64,000 nucleotides of DNA from Frateuria flava (GTDB lineage Bacteria > Pseudomonadota > Gammaproteobacteria > Xanthomonadales > Rhodanobacteraceae): assembly GCF_017837635.1 (NCBI RefSeq), contig NZ_JAGJRS010000013.1, forward strand, positions 272,764 through 336,763. The letters run 5' to 3'. Under the pieces are notes generated by a model. It was not told where the DNA came from. It saw nothing but the letters and a program-made list of their open reading frames with translations, and made no database searches. Of the stretch, positions 56,898-64,000 are shown piece after piece. A program made the translations under genes and the position numbers. Position 1 is the first letter of the stretch; each line of letters starts with the position of its first letter.

Positions 56898-58684
56898 CGC
56901 TGGCTGTGCGGCAGGATGCCGGCGAGCACCTGGCGCAGGCTCTGCTTGATGATGCCGCCCTCGTCCGGGTCGCCCTTGGCCAGCGCGGTCATGTAGTCCT
57001 TGGCCTGCTTCCAGGTGATGTGCGGCGGCAGCGGCGGCACGTCCGGGTCGCTGATGATGTCCAGCAGTACCGGGCGGTCGGCGGCGAACGCCTGCTCCCA
57101 CGCGGTGCCCAGGTCCTCGGGGCGGTCGACGCGGATCGCCTTGAAGCCGAGCAGCTCGGCGTACTTGGCGTAGGAGAATTCCTCCACGTCCTGTGACTGC
57201 GAGAACTTCGGGTCGCCGCCCAGCGCGCGCTGCTCCCAGGTGACCTGGTTGAGGTCGTCGTTGTGCAGCACCATCACCACGAAGCAGGGGTTGGACCACT
57301 GCTTCCAGTACTGCTTGACGGTGATCATCTCGGCGTTGCCGTTCATCTGCATGGCGCCGTCGCCGACGATCGCCAGCACCGGCCGTTCCGGGTAGGCGAA
57401 CTTGGCCGCAATCGCGTAGGGCATGCCGCTGCCCATGGTGGCGAGCTTGCCCGAGAGCGAGGCCATCATGCCCTTGCGGATCTTCACGTCGCGCGCGTAC
57501 CAGTTGGTGTGCGAGCCGCAGTCGCCGCAGATGATGGTGTTGTCCGGCAGGCGCGGGGAGAGTTCCCAGAAGATGCGCTGCGGGTTGATCGGGTTGGCCG
57601 GCTCCATCGCCTTCGCTTCCAGGTCCCGCCACCACTTGCGCACGTTGAGCTCGATGCGCTCGCGCCAATCGGGGTTCTCCTTCGGCCGCAGCAGCGGCAG
57701 CAGGCGTTCGAGCACCTGCGCGCTGTCGCCGATCAGGTTCACCTCGGTCGGGTAGCGCATCGACACGTTGCGCGGATCGATGTCGATCTGCACCGCGCGC
57801 GCCTGGCCTTCCTCGGGCAGGAATTCGGAATACGGGAAGGTGGTGCCGACCATCAGCAACGTGTCGCAGTCGTTCATCATGTCCCAGCTCGGCTTGGTGC
57901 CGAGCAGGCCGATCGAGCCGGTGACGAACGGCAGGTCGTCCGGCAGCGCGGCCTTGCCGAGCAGCGCCTTGGCCACGCCCGCGTCGAGCTTGTTGGCGAC
58001 CGCGACCACCTGGTCGCCCGCGTGCATGGCGCCGGCGCCGATCAGGATCGCCACCTTGCGCCCGTCATTGAGAATATCGGCCGCGCGCTTGATGTCGGCA
58101 TCGCTCGGCACCGGACAGGGATTGGCGTAGCCGACGCCGGTGTAGATGTCGTTGTGCTTGCGCGGCGGGTGCTTGACCGCCGGAAGCTCCTGGATGTCGT
58201 TGGGCACGATCACGCAGGTGACGGTGCGCCGCGCCGCGGCGATGCGGATGGCACGATCCATCACCTGGCGCACCTGCACCGGCGAGAGCACCGTTTCGAC
58301 GTAGCCGCAGACGTCCTGGAACAGCACCTGCAGATCGACTTCCTGCTGGTAGTCGCTGCCGATCGCGCTGCGCGCGGACTGGCCGACGATCGCCAGCACC
58401 GGCATGTGATCCATCTGCGCGTCGTACAGGCCGTTGAGCAGATGGATCGCGCCGGGGCCGGAGGTGGCCATGCACACGCCGATCTCGCCGGTGAACTTGG
58501 CATGCGCGCCGGCCATGAAGGCGGCCATTTCCTCGTGGCGCACGCGCACGTAGTCGAAGCGCTCCGCTGCGCGCCCCATCGCGCCCATGATTCCGTTGAT
58601 GCCATCGCCCGGGAACCCGAAGATGCGCCGGATGCCCCAGTCGGTGAGGCGTTGCAGGATGAAGTCGCCGACGGTTTCGCTCAT
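56894..58684 (-). CDS. ThDP-dependent enzyme, pyruvate-oxidase-like
   Basis: 596 residues. The ThDP Pyr domain has RHEEMAAFMAGAHAKFTG with the catalytic Glu near 51 and TSGPGAIHLLNGLYDA; the middle domain includes KVAILIGAGAMHAG; the PP domain has IVGDGAMQMNGNAEMITVKQYW (Mg/ThDP, ~440) and MVLHNDDLNQVTWEQR. It is close to PoxB-type pyruvate oxidases and to genes labelled 'thiamine pyrophosphate-requiring protein' often next to stress or C1 genes. The membrane-binding C-terminal tail of PoxB is not apparent. It is the first gene of a pair with the enolase-superfamily gene. Confidence 0.87.
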   Translation of the reverse strand: MSETVGDFILQRLTDWGIRRIFGFPGDGINGIMGAMGRAAERFDYVRVRHEEMAAFMAGAHAKFTGEIGVCMATSGPGAIHLLNGLYDAQMDHMPVLAIVGQSARSAIGSDYQQEVDLQVLFQDVCGYVETVLSPVQVRQVMDRAIRIAAARRTVTCVIVPNDIQELPAVKHPPRKHNDIYTGVGYANPCPVPSDADIKRAADILNDGRKVAILIGAGAMHAGDQVVAVANKLDAGVAKALLGKAALPDDLPFVTGSIGLLGTKPSWDMMNDCDTLLMVGTTFPYSEFLPEEGQARAVQIDIDPRNVSMRYPTEVNLIGDSAQVLERLLPLLRPKENPDWRERIELNVRKWWRDLEAKAMEPANPINPQRIFWELSPRLPDNTIICGDCGSHTNWYARDVKIRKGMMASLSGKLATMGSGMPYAIAAKFAYPERPVLAIVGDGAMQMNGNAEMITVKQYWKQWSNPCFVVMVLHNDDLNQVTWEQRALGGDPKFSQSQDVEEFSYAKYAELLGFKAIRVDRPEDLGTAWEQAFAADRPVLLDIISDPDVPPLPPHITWKQAKDYMTALAKGDPDEGGIIKQSLRQVLAGILPHSQR

Positions 58685-59008
58685 GGGCTGCTGGCTCCTT
58701 GCGGGCGCGGGGCGCCGCTGACGGGGCGCAAGGGCTCTCCTCGCGCGGGGAGCGCGTGCCTGTCAGAGCTCGAGGGAATCTGGCAAGGATCGACGAAACG
58801 GGGAACGTCAACGCCGACACGCGCAAGGGATTGGACCCCGATACCTTGCCGCGCCCGCGGTCATCCGCGGGTGAAAAAGGCGCGATGCGAACGCTACGTT
58901 TGGCGCAGTTTCTTGCGGTGCGTGATGGACGCCCGCCGAGCACGCGTCAATGATGTGGCGCGGGGCTGCGAGAGGGAGTCAGTCCGTAGCCGTCGGCAAG
59001 CTCGCCAC

Positions 59009-59172
59009 CATCCGCCTGTCGGCACCTCCCCCCCCGTTCGCGGGGGAAGGCTCGGATACGTGGCAGTCGGCACGATCCCTTCCCGCATTCGATGGGGAGG
59101 TTCGGACGCGTAGCGGTCGGCACGATCCTTCCCCCGTTCACGGGGGAAGGTGCCCGCAGGGCGGATGGGGGA
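59009..59172. repeat. Palindromic repeat array, family A
   Basis: The 524-base gap between the ThDP-enzyme gene and amn contains no credible gene. Its part nearest amn is a family-A array: CCACCATCCGCCTGTCGGCACC at left and GAAGGTGCCCGCAGGGCGGATGGGGG at right, with direct repeats of GCAGTCGGCACGATCC / GCGGTCGGCACGATCC and CCCGTTCACGGGGGAAGG inside. The other part (58685-59008) shows nothing recognised. Confidence 0.8.
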
Positions 59173-59208
59173 AGCCTTGCCTCGCCCCCCCCCCAGGACA
59201 CCCCCGCC

Positions 59209-60000
59209 TCAGTCGCCTTCCATCTCGTCCTCGAACCGCAGGTGCTTGACGCTGCGCCCGTTGCGCCGCACCAGCTTGAGCGCCTCGATGCCGATGCGGA
59301 TGTGCGCCTCGACGTACTTCTCGGTCACGCTCCGGTCGCTCGCCTCGGTCTTGACGCCCTCGGGGATCATCGGCTGGTCGGACACCAGCAGCAGCGCGCC
59401 GCAGGGAATCTTGTTGGCAAAGCCGGCGGCGAAGATCGTCGCCGTCTCCATGTCCACCGCCATGCAACGGGTGCGGCGCAGGTAGTCCTTGAACGCCTCG
59501 TCGTGTTCCCACACGCGCCGGTTGGTGGTGTAGACGGTACCGGTCCAGTAGTCGTGGCCAAGGTCGCGGATCATGGTCGAGACCGCGCGCTGCAGCTGGA
59601 ACGCCGGCAGCGCCGGCACTTCCGGCAGCAGGTAGTCGCCGGAGGTGCCCTCGCCGCGGATCGCGGCGATCGGCAGCACCAGGTCGCCGAGCTGGTTCTT
59701 CTTCTTCAGCCCGCCGCACTTGCCCAGGAACAGCGCCGCGTGCGGCTGCACCGCGCTGAGCAGGTCCATCACGGTGGCGGCGTTGGGGCTGCCCATGCCG
59801 AAGTTGATCAGCGTGATGCCGTCGGCGGTGGCGTTGGGCATCGGCCGGTCGCGGCCCTGCACTTCGACGCCGTGCCACTGGGCGAACAGGTCCACGTACA
59901 GGCCGAAATTGGTCAGCAGGATGTGCTGGCCGAACTGCTCCAGCGGCGTGCCGGTATAGCGCGGCAGCCAGTTGGAGACGATCGCTTGCTTGTCTTTCAT
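59209..60000 (-). CDS. amn: AMP nucleosidase
   Basis: 263 residues. Hydrolyses AMP to adenine and ribose-5-phosphate. NWLPRYTGTPLEQFGQHILLTNFGLYVDLF, GITLINFGMGSPNAATVMDLL, LFLGKCGGLKKKNQLGDLVLPIAAIRGEGTS, YTTNRRVWEHDEAF and MAVDMETATIFAAGF are the nucleoside-phosphorylase fold with the ribose-binding Met-Glu. It is about half of the E. coli enzyme (484) and lacks its N-terminal regulatory domain, as in other short bacterial AMP nucleosidases. ATG 60000; upstream frame is non-coding. Divergent from degV. Confidence 0.93.
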   Translation of the reverse strand: MKDKQAIVSNWLPRYTGTPLEQFGQHILLTNFGLYVDLFAQWHGVEVQGRDRPMPNATADGITLINFGMGSPNAATVMDLLSAVQPHAALFLGKCGGLKKKNQLGDLVLPIAAIRGEGTSGDYLLPEVPALPAFQLQRAVSTMIRDLGHDYWTGTVYTTNRRVWEHDEAFKDYLRRTRCMAVDMETATIFAAGFANKIPCGALLLVSDQPMIPEGVKTEASDRSVTEKYVEAHIRIGIEALKLVRRNGRSVKHLRFEDEMEGD

Positions 60001-60180
60001 GGTGTTTCCGAAGGGAACGCATCGCGGTCGCGATGCGCGCGCGCCGGCGACGCCACGCCGGCAGGAGCCATTCGAGTGCCGGCATTCTACGTGCGGACAC
60101 GCCGCGACGTCACTCAAGCCATCGCGAAAGCAGCCGATAAACCGGACGAAAACCGCGCTGCATGAACCAAGTCGCAGTAT

Positions 60181-60208
60181 TGACGCGCGTGTTATGTTCG
60201 GCGCGTCA
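60181..60208. promoter_or_regulatory. Inverted repeat upstream of the DegV gene
   Basis: TGACGCGC at 60181-60188 and GCGCGTCA at 60201-60208 are a perfect 8-bp inverted repeat separated by 12 bases (GTGTTATGTTCG). It sits 20 bases ahead of the degV ATG in the divergent amn-degV intergenic region, a good place for an operator. No regulator is known. Confidence 0.45.
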
Positions 60209-60227
60209 TTGACCAGGGGGATGACAC

Positions 60228-61169
60228 ATGCGGATGGGGCTGGCAATCGATGCGTCCTGCGACCTGCCGCAGGCGTTCCTCGCGCAACACAACATCGCGG
60301 TGATGCCGGTCATCGTGAAGCTCGACGGCAGCGTCTTCAAGGACAACCGCAACCAGGACGAGATCGACCGCTTCCTCCACATGGAACTGGCCGGCACCCA
60401 CGCGGCCGAGACCGAGCCCTGCTCGGTCGAGGACGTGCAGCGGATGTTCCTCGACAAGCTGGTGCTGGAGCAGGACTGCGTGTTCTGCCTGACCATCACC
60501 GCCACGCGCAGCCCGATCCACGAGAACGTGCTCAAGGCCAGCTTCGCCATCCTGAAGAACTACCGCGAGGTGCGCGAGCGCGCCGGCGTGCCCGGCCCGT
60601 TCCTGATGCGCGTGGTCGACACCCGCAACGTATTCGCCGGCGAAGGTCCGGCGGTGTTCGAGGCCACGCGGCTGATCGCCGCCGGCGAGGCGCCGCCGGT
60701 CATCCGCGAGCGGCTTGGCGTCATCGCCAACCACACCTATGCCTACATGCTGCCGCGCGACCTGCACCATCTGCGCAGCCGTACCCGCAAGCGCGGCGAT
60801 CGCAGTGTCAGCCTGTTCAGCGCAGTGGTCGGCACGGCGCTCGACATCAAGCCGCTGTTGCGCTGCTTCCGCGGCGAGACCGGCCCGGTGGGCAAGGTGC
60901 GTGGCTTCGAGCACGGGGCCGAGATGCTGTTTGCCTATGCCGTCCGCCGCGTGCGCGCCGGCCTGATGGTCCCGGTGATGTGCGTCAGCTACGGCGGCGA
61001 CCTGGCCGAGCTGGCCAGGCTGCCGGGTTACGACACGTTGCGCCAGGCCTGCGAGGAAGCCGGCGTGACATTGCTGGAAGCGCCGATGAGCATCACCGGC
61101 ATGGTCAACGTCGGCGAAGGCGCGGTCACGCTGGGCTTCGCCGCCGAGGAACACGAGCCCGATTTCTAG
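60228..61169 (+). CDS. DegV family protein
   Basis: 313 residues. MRMGLAIDASCDLPQAFLAQHNIAVMPVIVKLDG is the family start, with CVFCLTITATRSPIHENVLKA and VVDTRNVFAGEGP following; DegV proteins bind one fatty acid molecule, and some (FakB) hand it to a kinase. LFSAVVGTALDIKPLL and EAPMSITGMVNVGEGAVTLGF complete the second domain. No FakA gene is in view. ATG 60228 follows AGGGGG. Confidence 0.9.
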   Translation: MRMGLAIDASCDLPQAFLAQHNIAVMPVIVKLDGSVFKDNRNQDEIDRFLHMELAGTHAAETEPCSVEDVQRMFLDKLVLEQDCVFCLTITATRSPIHENVLKASFAILKNYREVRERAGVPGPFLMRVVDTRNVFAGEGPAVFEATRLIAAGEAPPVIRERLGVIANHTYAYMLPRDLHHLRSRTRKRGDRSVSLFSAVVGTALDIKPLLRCFRGETGPVGKVRGFEHGAEMLFAYAVRRVRAGLMVPVMCVSYGGDLAELARLPGYDTLRQACEEAGVTLLEAPMSITGMVNVGEGAVTLGFAAEEHEPDF

Positions 61170-61210
61170 GCCGTCGCGCGGCCGATCCCCTGCGCCCTCC
61201 TTTCGGCGAA

Positions 61211-61340
61211 AGGCTGGCGTGAGGGGCGGGCGGGTTCTGCTCCCTATCCCCGCGAGGGGGAAGGTTGGGGTATGGGTGGGGCCGCCGCGGTCCTGCTCCC
61301 TCTCCCCGGCGGGGAGAGGGCTGGGGTGAGGGGCCGGGGC
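61211..61340. repeat. Palindromic repeat pair, family D
   Basis: Two modules: GGCGTGAGGGGCGGGCGGG...CCCTATCCCCGCGAGGGGGAAGGTTGGGG and CCCTCTCCCCGGCGGGGAGAGGGCTGGGGTGAGGGG. They fill the gap between the DegV and DUF4124 genes. The second hairpin is nearly identical to the one at 38784-38829 and to that in the lpdA linker. Confidence 0.82.
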
Positions 61341-61437
61341 TCGCGGGAAACCGGGGACAATGCGGCACGCTCCTTCAAGGCCACTCGGTAACGCGGTTTC
61401 CACCACCGGGTCATCGGCGCGGTCCTACAATCGCCGC

Positions 61438-62103
61438 ATGCGCCGCCCGCCACTCCCCGCTCTGCTGGGCCTCGGCCTGCTCGCCACCGCGCTGACAGGT
61501 ACGGCGGCGGCCACCACCATCTACGAATGCACCACCGCCGATGGCCGGGTGATCTACCAGGACACACCCTGTAGTGCAGGCCAGCAACAGCGCACCATGC
61601 AGGTCGCCGATGCTCCCGCGGCGCCGCGACCGCCCAGCCCGCCCGCCCCCGCCTCAGCACCCCGACCTGCCGCCCCACCGCCTACTCGCGCCCCTTCCGT
61701 ACCTTCCGCACCGCTGCCGCTGATGTACACCTGTGTGCGCGCCACCGACGGCAAGAGCTACCTCAGCGACAACGGCAACCCACCGCCCTACCAGGCGCCC
61801 TACGGCGTGCTGGGCGCCGGGCAGCTGCCGCTGTCGGAGGTCTACGGGCCCGATCGCGGCGGCGCCGGTATCGCCGCCCCCGAGGCCAACCGCGGGCGCG
61901 TCAGCTCCGGCCTGGTGGCGAACAACTACGTCTGGGTGCAGGACCAGTGCCGCGAGCTGGACGTGGAGGAAACCTGCCAGGCCCTGCAGGACGCCTACGA
62001 CGAGAACGAGCACAAGCTCGGCAACGCCTTCAAAAGCCAGCGTCCGCCGCTGGAGAAGCGCGAGGCGCAGTTGCAGACGCAACTGGCCAACTGCGGCGAC
62101 TAG
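61438..62103 (+). CDS. Secreted DUF4124 domain protein
   Basis: 221 residues. Signal peptide MRRPPLPALLGLGLLATALTGTAAA, then the DUF4124 module TTIYECTTADGRVIYQDTPCSAGQQQ with two Cys, a Pro/Ala-rich linker (PAAPRPPSPPAPASAPRP) and a second Cys-containing module MYTCVRATDGKSYLSDNG. The end is helical with a further Cys pair (DQCRELDVEETCQAL). Envelope protein of unknown role, probably periplasmic. ATG 61438 is set by the signal peptide. Confidence 0.85.
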   Translation: MRRPPLPALLGLGLLATALTGTAAATTIYECTTADGRVIYQDTPCSAGQQQRTMQVADAPAAPRPPSPPAPASAPRPAAPPPTRAPSVPSAPLPLMYTCVRATDGKSYLSDNGNPPPYQAPYGVLGAGQLPLSEVYGPDRGGAGIAAPEANRGRVSSGLVANNYVWVQDQCRELDVEETCQALQDAYDENEHKLGNAFKSQRPPLEKREAQLQTQLANCGD

Positions 62104-62122
62104 CTCGCGGGAGCGCCGCCTT

Positions 62123-62201
62123 CCTGCAGGAGCCCGCTTGCGGGCGATGCTCTGAGGGTGATCCAGCGGAGCAGGAGCATCACCCGCAAGCGGGCTCCTG
62201 C
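62123..62201. repeat. Palindromic repeat, family B
   Basis: CCTGCAGGAGCCCGCTTGCGGGCGATGCTC and GGAGCATCACCCGCAAGCGGGCTCCTGC form a nearly perfect long stem around TGAGGGTGATCCAGC. It lies between the convergent DUF4124 and SDR genes and would also serve as a transcription barrier. Confidence 0.88.
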
Positions 62202-62213
62202 CGTGGCGTCTGG

Positions 62214-62996
62214 CTAGAAGCCGAAGCTCAGGAAGCCGCCATCCACCGCCAGCACCTGCCCGGTGATGTAGCCGGCGGCCGGCAGGCACAGGAAGGCCAC
62301 CGCGGCGGCCACTTCCTCCGGTTCGCCGATGCGTTTGAGTGGTGTGCGCTCGAGCACCTCTTCCAGGTAATCGACGTCGGCCAGCGCCGCTTCCGAGCGC
62401 TGCGTGCGGATGTACCAGGGCGCCACCGCGTTGACGCGGATGCCGTCCACCGCCCATTCCACGGCCAGGTTGCGGGTGAGCTGGTGCAGTGCGGCCTTGC
62501 TCATGCCGTAGGGCGAGCCGGTGCGCACGTGCACCATGCCGGAGACCGAGCCGACGTTCACGATCGCCGCGTTGCCGTGCTCGGCCAGGTGCGGGTGCGC
62601 CAGCCGGCACATCTCGAACGCACTGAACAGGTTCTGCTCGAAGATCGCGCGGTAGTCAGCGCTGTCGTAGGCCAGCGTGGCATCGGGCGCGTTGCCGCCG
62701 GCGTTGTTGACCAGCAGCGAGACCGGCGCGTCGATGTCGGCGATCCAGTCGAACACCGCCAGCCGCTCCTCGTCCTCGGCCAGGTCGGCGGCGAAGGCGA
62801 GCACCTCGCGCCCGGGCAGGTCCTCGGCCAGCTCGGCGCGGACCTGCTCCAGATGGACGTCGTCGCGCGCCACCAGCAACAGGTCCGCACCCAGCCCGCC
62901 AAGTTCGCGCGCCACGGCCAGGCCGATGCCCTTGCTGGCGCCAGTGATCAGGGCGGTGTGGCCGGAGAGCTGCCAGGCGTCGGTGCGCGGGTTCAT
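62214..62996 (-). CDS. SDR family oxidoreductase (tropinone-reductase-like)
   Basis: 260 residues. LSGHTALITGASKGIGLAVARELG is the NAD(P) site, LLVNNAGGNAPDA follows, the catalytic Ser is in VNVGSVSG and the Tyr-x3-Lys in YGMSKAAL, and the end is ITGQVLAVDGGFLSFGF. The substrate is not known. ATG 62996 is the sensible start: the frame upstream belongs to the antisense of the lipoprotein gene. Confidence 0.92.
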   Translation of the reverse strand: MNPRTDAWQLSGHTALITGASKGIGLAVARELGGLGADLLLVARDDVHLEQVRAELAEDLPGREVLAFAADLAEDEERLAVFDWIADIDAPVSLLVNNAGGNAPDATLAYDSADYRAIFEQNLFSAFEMCRLAHPHLAEHGNAAIVNVGSVSGMVHVRTGSPYGMSKAALHQLTRNLAVEWAVDGIRVNAVAPWYIRTQRSEAALADVDYLEEVLERTPLKRIGEPEEVAAAVAFLCLPAAGYITGQVLAVDGGFLSFGF

Positions 62997-63077
62997 GGGC
63001 GCAGAGCTTAGCCGATGCGCTTGCCGCGATCGCGCGGCGGCGGGACACTGCCCACCGGGTCGATCAGGGGAACCGCC

Positions 63078-63287
63078 ATGAAACTGTTGCTGCCACTCGC
63101 CTGCCTGCTCGCGCTGGCCGGCTGCTCGAACAAGGCACCCGAACCGCAGGCCACCGCCGCGGCCGAGCGCGTGGCCACCCCATGGGACGACCTGAAGAAG
63201 GACGAGCAGAAGGCAAAGGACGTGCAGAAGGTACTCGACGATCAGGCCGCGGCGCAAAAGAAAGCGCTGGATGACGCCGAGCAGTAA
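63078..63287 (+). CDS. Small lipoprotein
   Basis: 69 residues. MKLLLPLACLLALAGCSN is a lipobox with Cys near 16; the rest (PWDDLKKDEQKAKDVQKVLDDQAAAQKK) is one charged helix rich in Lys, Asp and Gln, probably a coiled coil. Function unknown. GGGGAACCGCC precedes the ATG. It is transcribed toward the IS110 element. Confidence 0.7.
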   Translation: MKLLLPLACLLALAGCSNKAPEPQATAAAERVATPWDDLKKDEQKAKDVQKVLDDQAAAQKKALDDAEQ

Positions 63288-63331
63288 GCACCACCTGCCT
63301 GTGCGCGACCGAAGTCGCAGCGCCCGCTATC

Positions 63332-63446
63332 AAGTCCTTCCCCCGCGAAACGCGGGGGAAGGTGCCGACAGGCGGACAGGGACGCTTGCCCGGATGCACC
63401 GTCCAGCCTTTCGCAAGGTCTCCCCCATCCGCCCTGCGGGCACCTT
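63332..63446. repeat. Palindromic repeat array, family A, interrupted by the IS110 element
   Basis: CCTTCCCCCGCGAAACGCGGGGGAAGGTGCCGACAGGCGGACAGGG is one module; further right the array restarts as TCCCCCATCCGCCCTGCGGGCACCTT and stops at 63446. In every other copy CACCTT continues with CCCCCG or similar; here it is followed by GTAAGTTAATCC, unrelated to the repeat. That break marks the left end of the insertion sequence. Confidence 0.8.
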
Positions 63447-63583
63447 GTAAGTTAATCCCCTCACGCCAGACCGTTACACCTTAGGTCACCAGACCGTGGG
63501 GAAGCTTGGGTCGGCGTGAGTTTTTCCTTCAAGAACCCGAACAGTTGCCAGGGCTCAAAGCCCGCTTCCGCAAGGTTGGGTGC
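63447..63583 (+). ncRNA. Candidate bridge RNA region of the IS110 element
   Basis: In IS110-group elements the left non-coding end encodes a bridge RNA that pairs with target and donor DNA. Here CTCACGCC (63460-63467) pairs perfectly with GGCGTGAG (63513-63520), extended by GACC/GGTC, to form a stem. Its loop contains CACCTT (63477-63482), identical to the target left half at 63441-63446, and GGGGAAG (63498-63504), the reverse complement of CTTCCCC, which follows CAC in intact family-A repeats. A second possible stem, AACCCGAAC/GTTGGGT, lies at 63534-63582. The fold is read by eye. Confidence 0.6.
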
Positions 63584-64000
63584 ATGGGAGACGCAAGCGT
63601 GACCAAGAACGTTTTTGTGGGCGTGGATGTGTCCAAGGCCCGATTGGATGTCTTTGTTACCGAGGGCGAGCAGGTATGGGCCCTCAGCAATGATGAGACG
63701 GGCGTGGCCGAGCTGGCCGGTAGGCTGGAGCCGCTGGCTCCCTCGCTGGTGGTGCTGGAAGCCACCGGCGGCCTGGAGCGGGAGCTGGTGGCCCAGTTGA
63801 TGGCGGCACAACTGCCGGTCGTGGTGGTCAATCCACGGCAGGTGCGCGCGTTTGCCAAGAGCCTGGGCCGGTTAGCCAAGACCGACGCGCTCGACGCGCG
63901 GATCCTGGCGCTCTTCGGCGAGCGCATTCGCCCGGCGCTGCCTGAGCCCGATACCCAGGCCCTGGCCGACCAGTTGGCCCGCCGACGCCAGTTGGTGGAG
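63584..64000 (+). CDS. IS110-family transposase/recombinase (N-terminal part)
   Basis: The first 139 residues are present. The DEDD (RuvC-like) domain is plain: VFVGVDVSKARLDVFV (first Asp), LVVLEATGGLERELVAQL (Glu), VVVVNPRQVRAFAKSLGRLAKTDALDARILALF (Asp-Asp). The chain then continues into the helical linker LADQLARRRQLVE at the edge. ATG 63584 or GTG 63599 could start it. The C-terminal serine-containing Tnp domain is beyond the window. The frame is intact as far as seen. Confidence 0.92.
   Translation, partial: MGDASVTKNVFVGVDVSKARLDVFVTEGEQVWALSNDETGVAELAGRLEPLAPSLVVLEATGGLERELVAQLMAAQLPVVVVNPRQVRAFAKSLGRLAKTDALDARILALFGERIRPALPEPDTQALADQLARRRQLVE

Larger units (their letters stand above)
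63446..64000 (+). mobile_element. IS110-family insertion sequence, 5' part (cut by window edge)
   Basis: The element starts right after the family-A repeat sequence ending CACCT(T) and contains a ~137-base non-coding left end and the 5' part of an IS110-type recombinase gene. There is no obvious terminal inverted repeat, as expected for IS110. The right end lies outside the window, so its length and whether the repeat resumes there are not known. Confidence 0.8.

Overview
The window looks like ordinary chromosome from a very GC-rich gammaproteobacterium of the order Xanthomonadales (Lysobacterales), most likely family Rhodanobacteraceae. The reasons are the split pyruvate dehydrogenase genes with a lipoyl domain fused to the dihydrolipoyl dehydrogenase, the short AMP nucleosidase, several small families typical of xanthomonads (DUF2884, DUF3247, DUF6491-like, QEGLA-motif), and dense short palindromic repeats in the gaps. 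I see no tRNA, rRNA, CRISPR array or prophage. The genus is inferred from gene content, not from a marker gene. Layout: 1-2.4 kb holds a truncated isoaspartyl methyltransferase/erythromycin-esterase fusion and dinB. 2.5-6.8 kb holds a DUF6624-like secreted protein and the E3 (lpdA) and E2 (aceF) genes of pyruvate dehydrogenase. 7.4-11.9 kb is a two-gene ABC system whose permease is fused to an M1-type metallopeptidase. 12-24.3 kb is a run of small envelope or secreted proteins (MscS channel, two DUF2884 paralogues, DUF2845-like, DUF924, DUF2383-like, YihY, UspA, ferritin-like, two lipoproteins) plus a membrane LytTR regulator next to a divergent acyltransferase. 24.6-29.8 kb holds an MFS exporter, a CtlX-like amidinohydrolase, an esterase and a GST. 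30.7-38.7 kb is a TPP-riboswitch-controlled thiamine operon, thiC-thiO-thiS-thiG-thiE-thiF-thiD plus an MFS transporter, with overlapping genes throughout the biosynthetic part. 38.9-44.2 kb holds aceE and maeB. 44.3-52.1 kb holds a QEGLA protein, rsgA, an alanine-type aminotransferase, a GDSL hydrolase, a glutaredoxin-HesB-rhodanese fusion, an SDR, and a two-gene unit of a PPC-domain protein and a homologue of the Anabaena sensory rhodopsin transducer. 52.5-58.7 kb holds a FAD/Fe-S 2-hydroxyacid dehydrogenase, an enolase-superfamily enzyme and a ThDP-dependent pyruvate-oxidase-like enzyme. 59.2-63.3 kb holds amn, degV, a DUF4124 protein, an SDR and a small lipoprotein. From 63.4 kb to the edge lies the 5' part of an IS110-family element. 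Functional links: the thi operon makes the ThDP used by AceE and by the pyruvate-oxidase-like enzyme encoded in the same window, while MaeB feeds pyruvate and AceE/AceF/Lpd consume it. The thi leader contains both the TPP aptamer and a perfect 8-bp hairpin covering the thiC Shine-Dalgarno, which points to translational control. The most striking signals are these. (i) The IS110 element sits in one of the chromosomal palindromic repeats, and its upstream non-coding DNA folds into a stem-loop carrying two short stretches that match the left and right halves of that target, as expected for the target-binding loop of a bridge RNA. (ii) Repeat-derived DNA lies in frame inside two pyruvate dehydrogenase genes (lpdA linker, aceE insertion). 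(iii) A rhodopsin-transducer homologue has no rhodopsin gene nearby.
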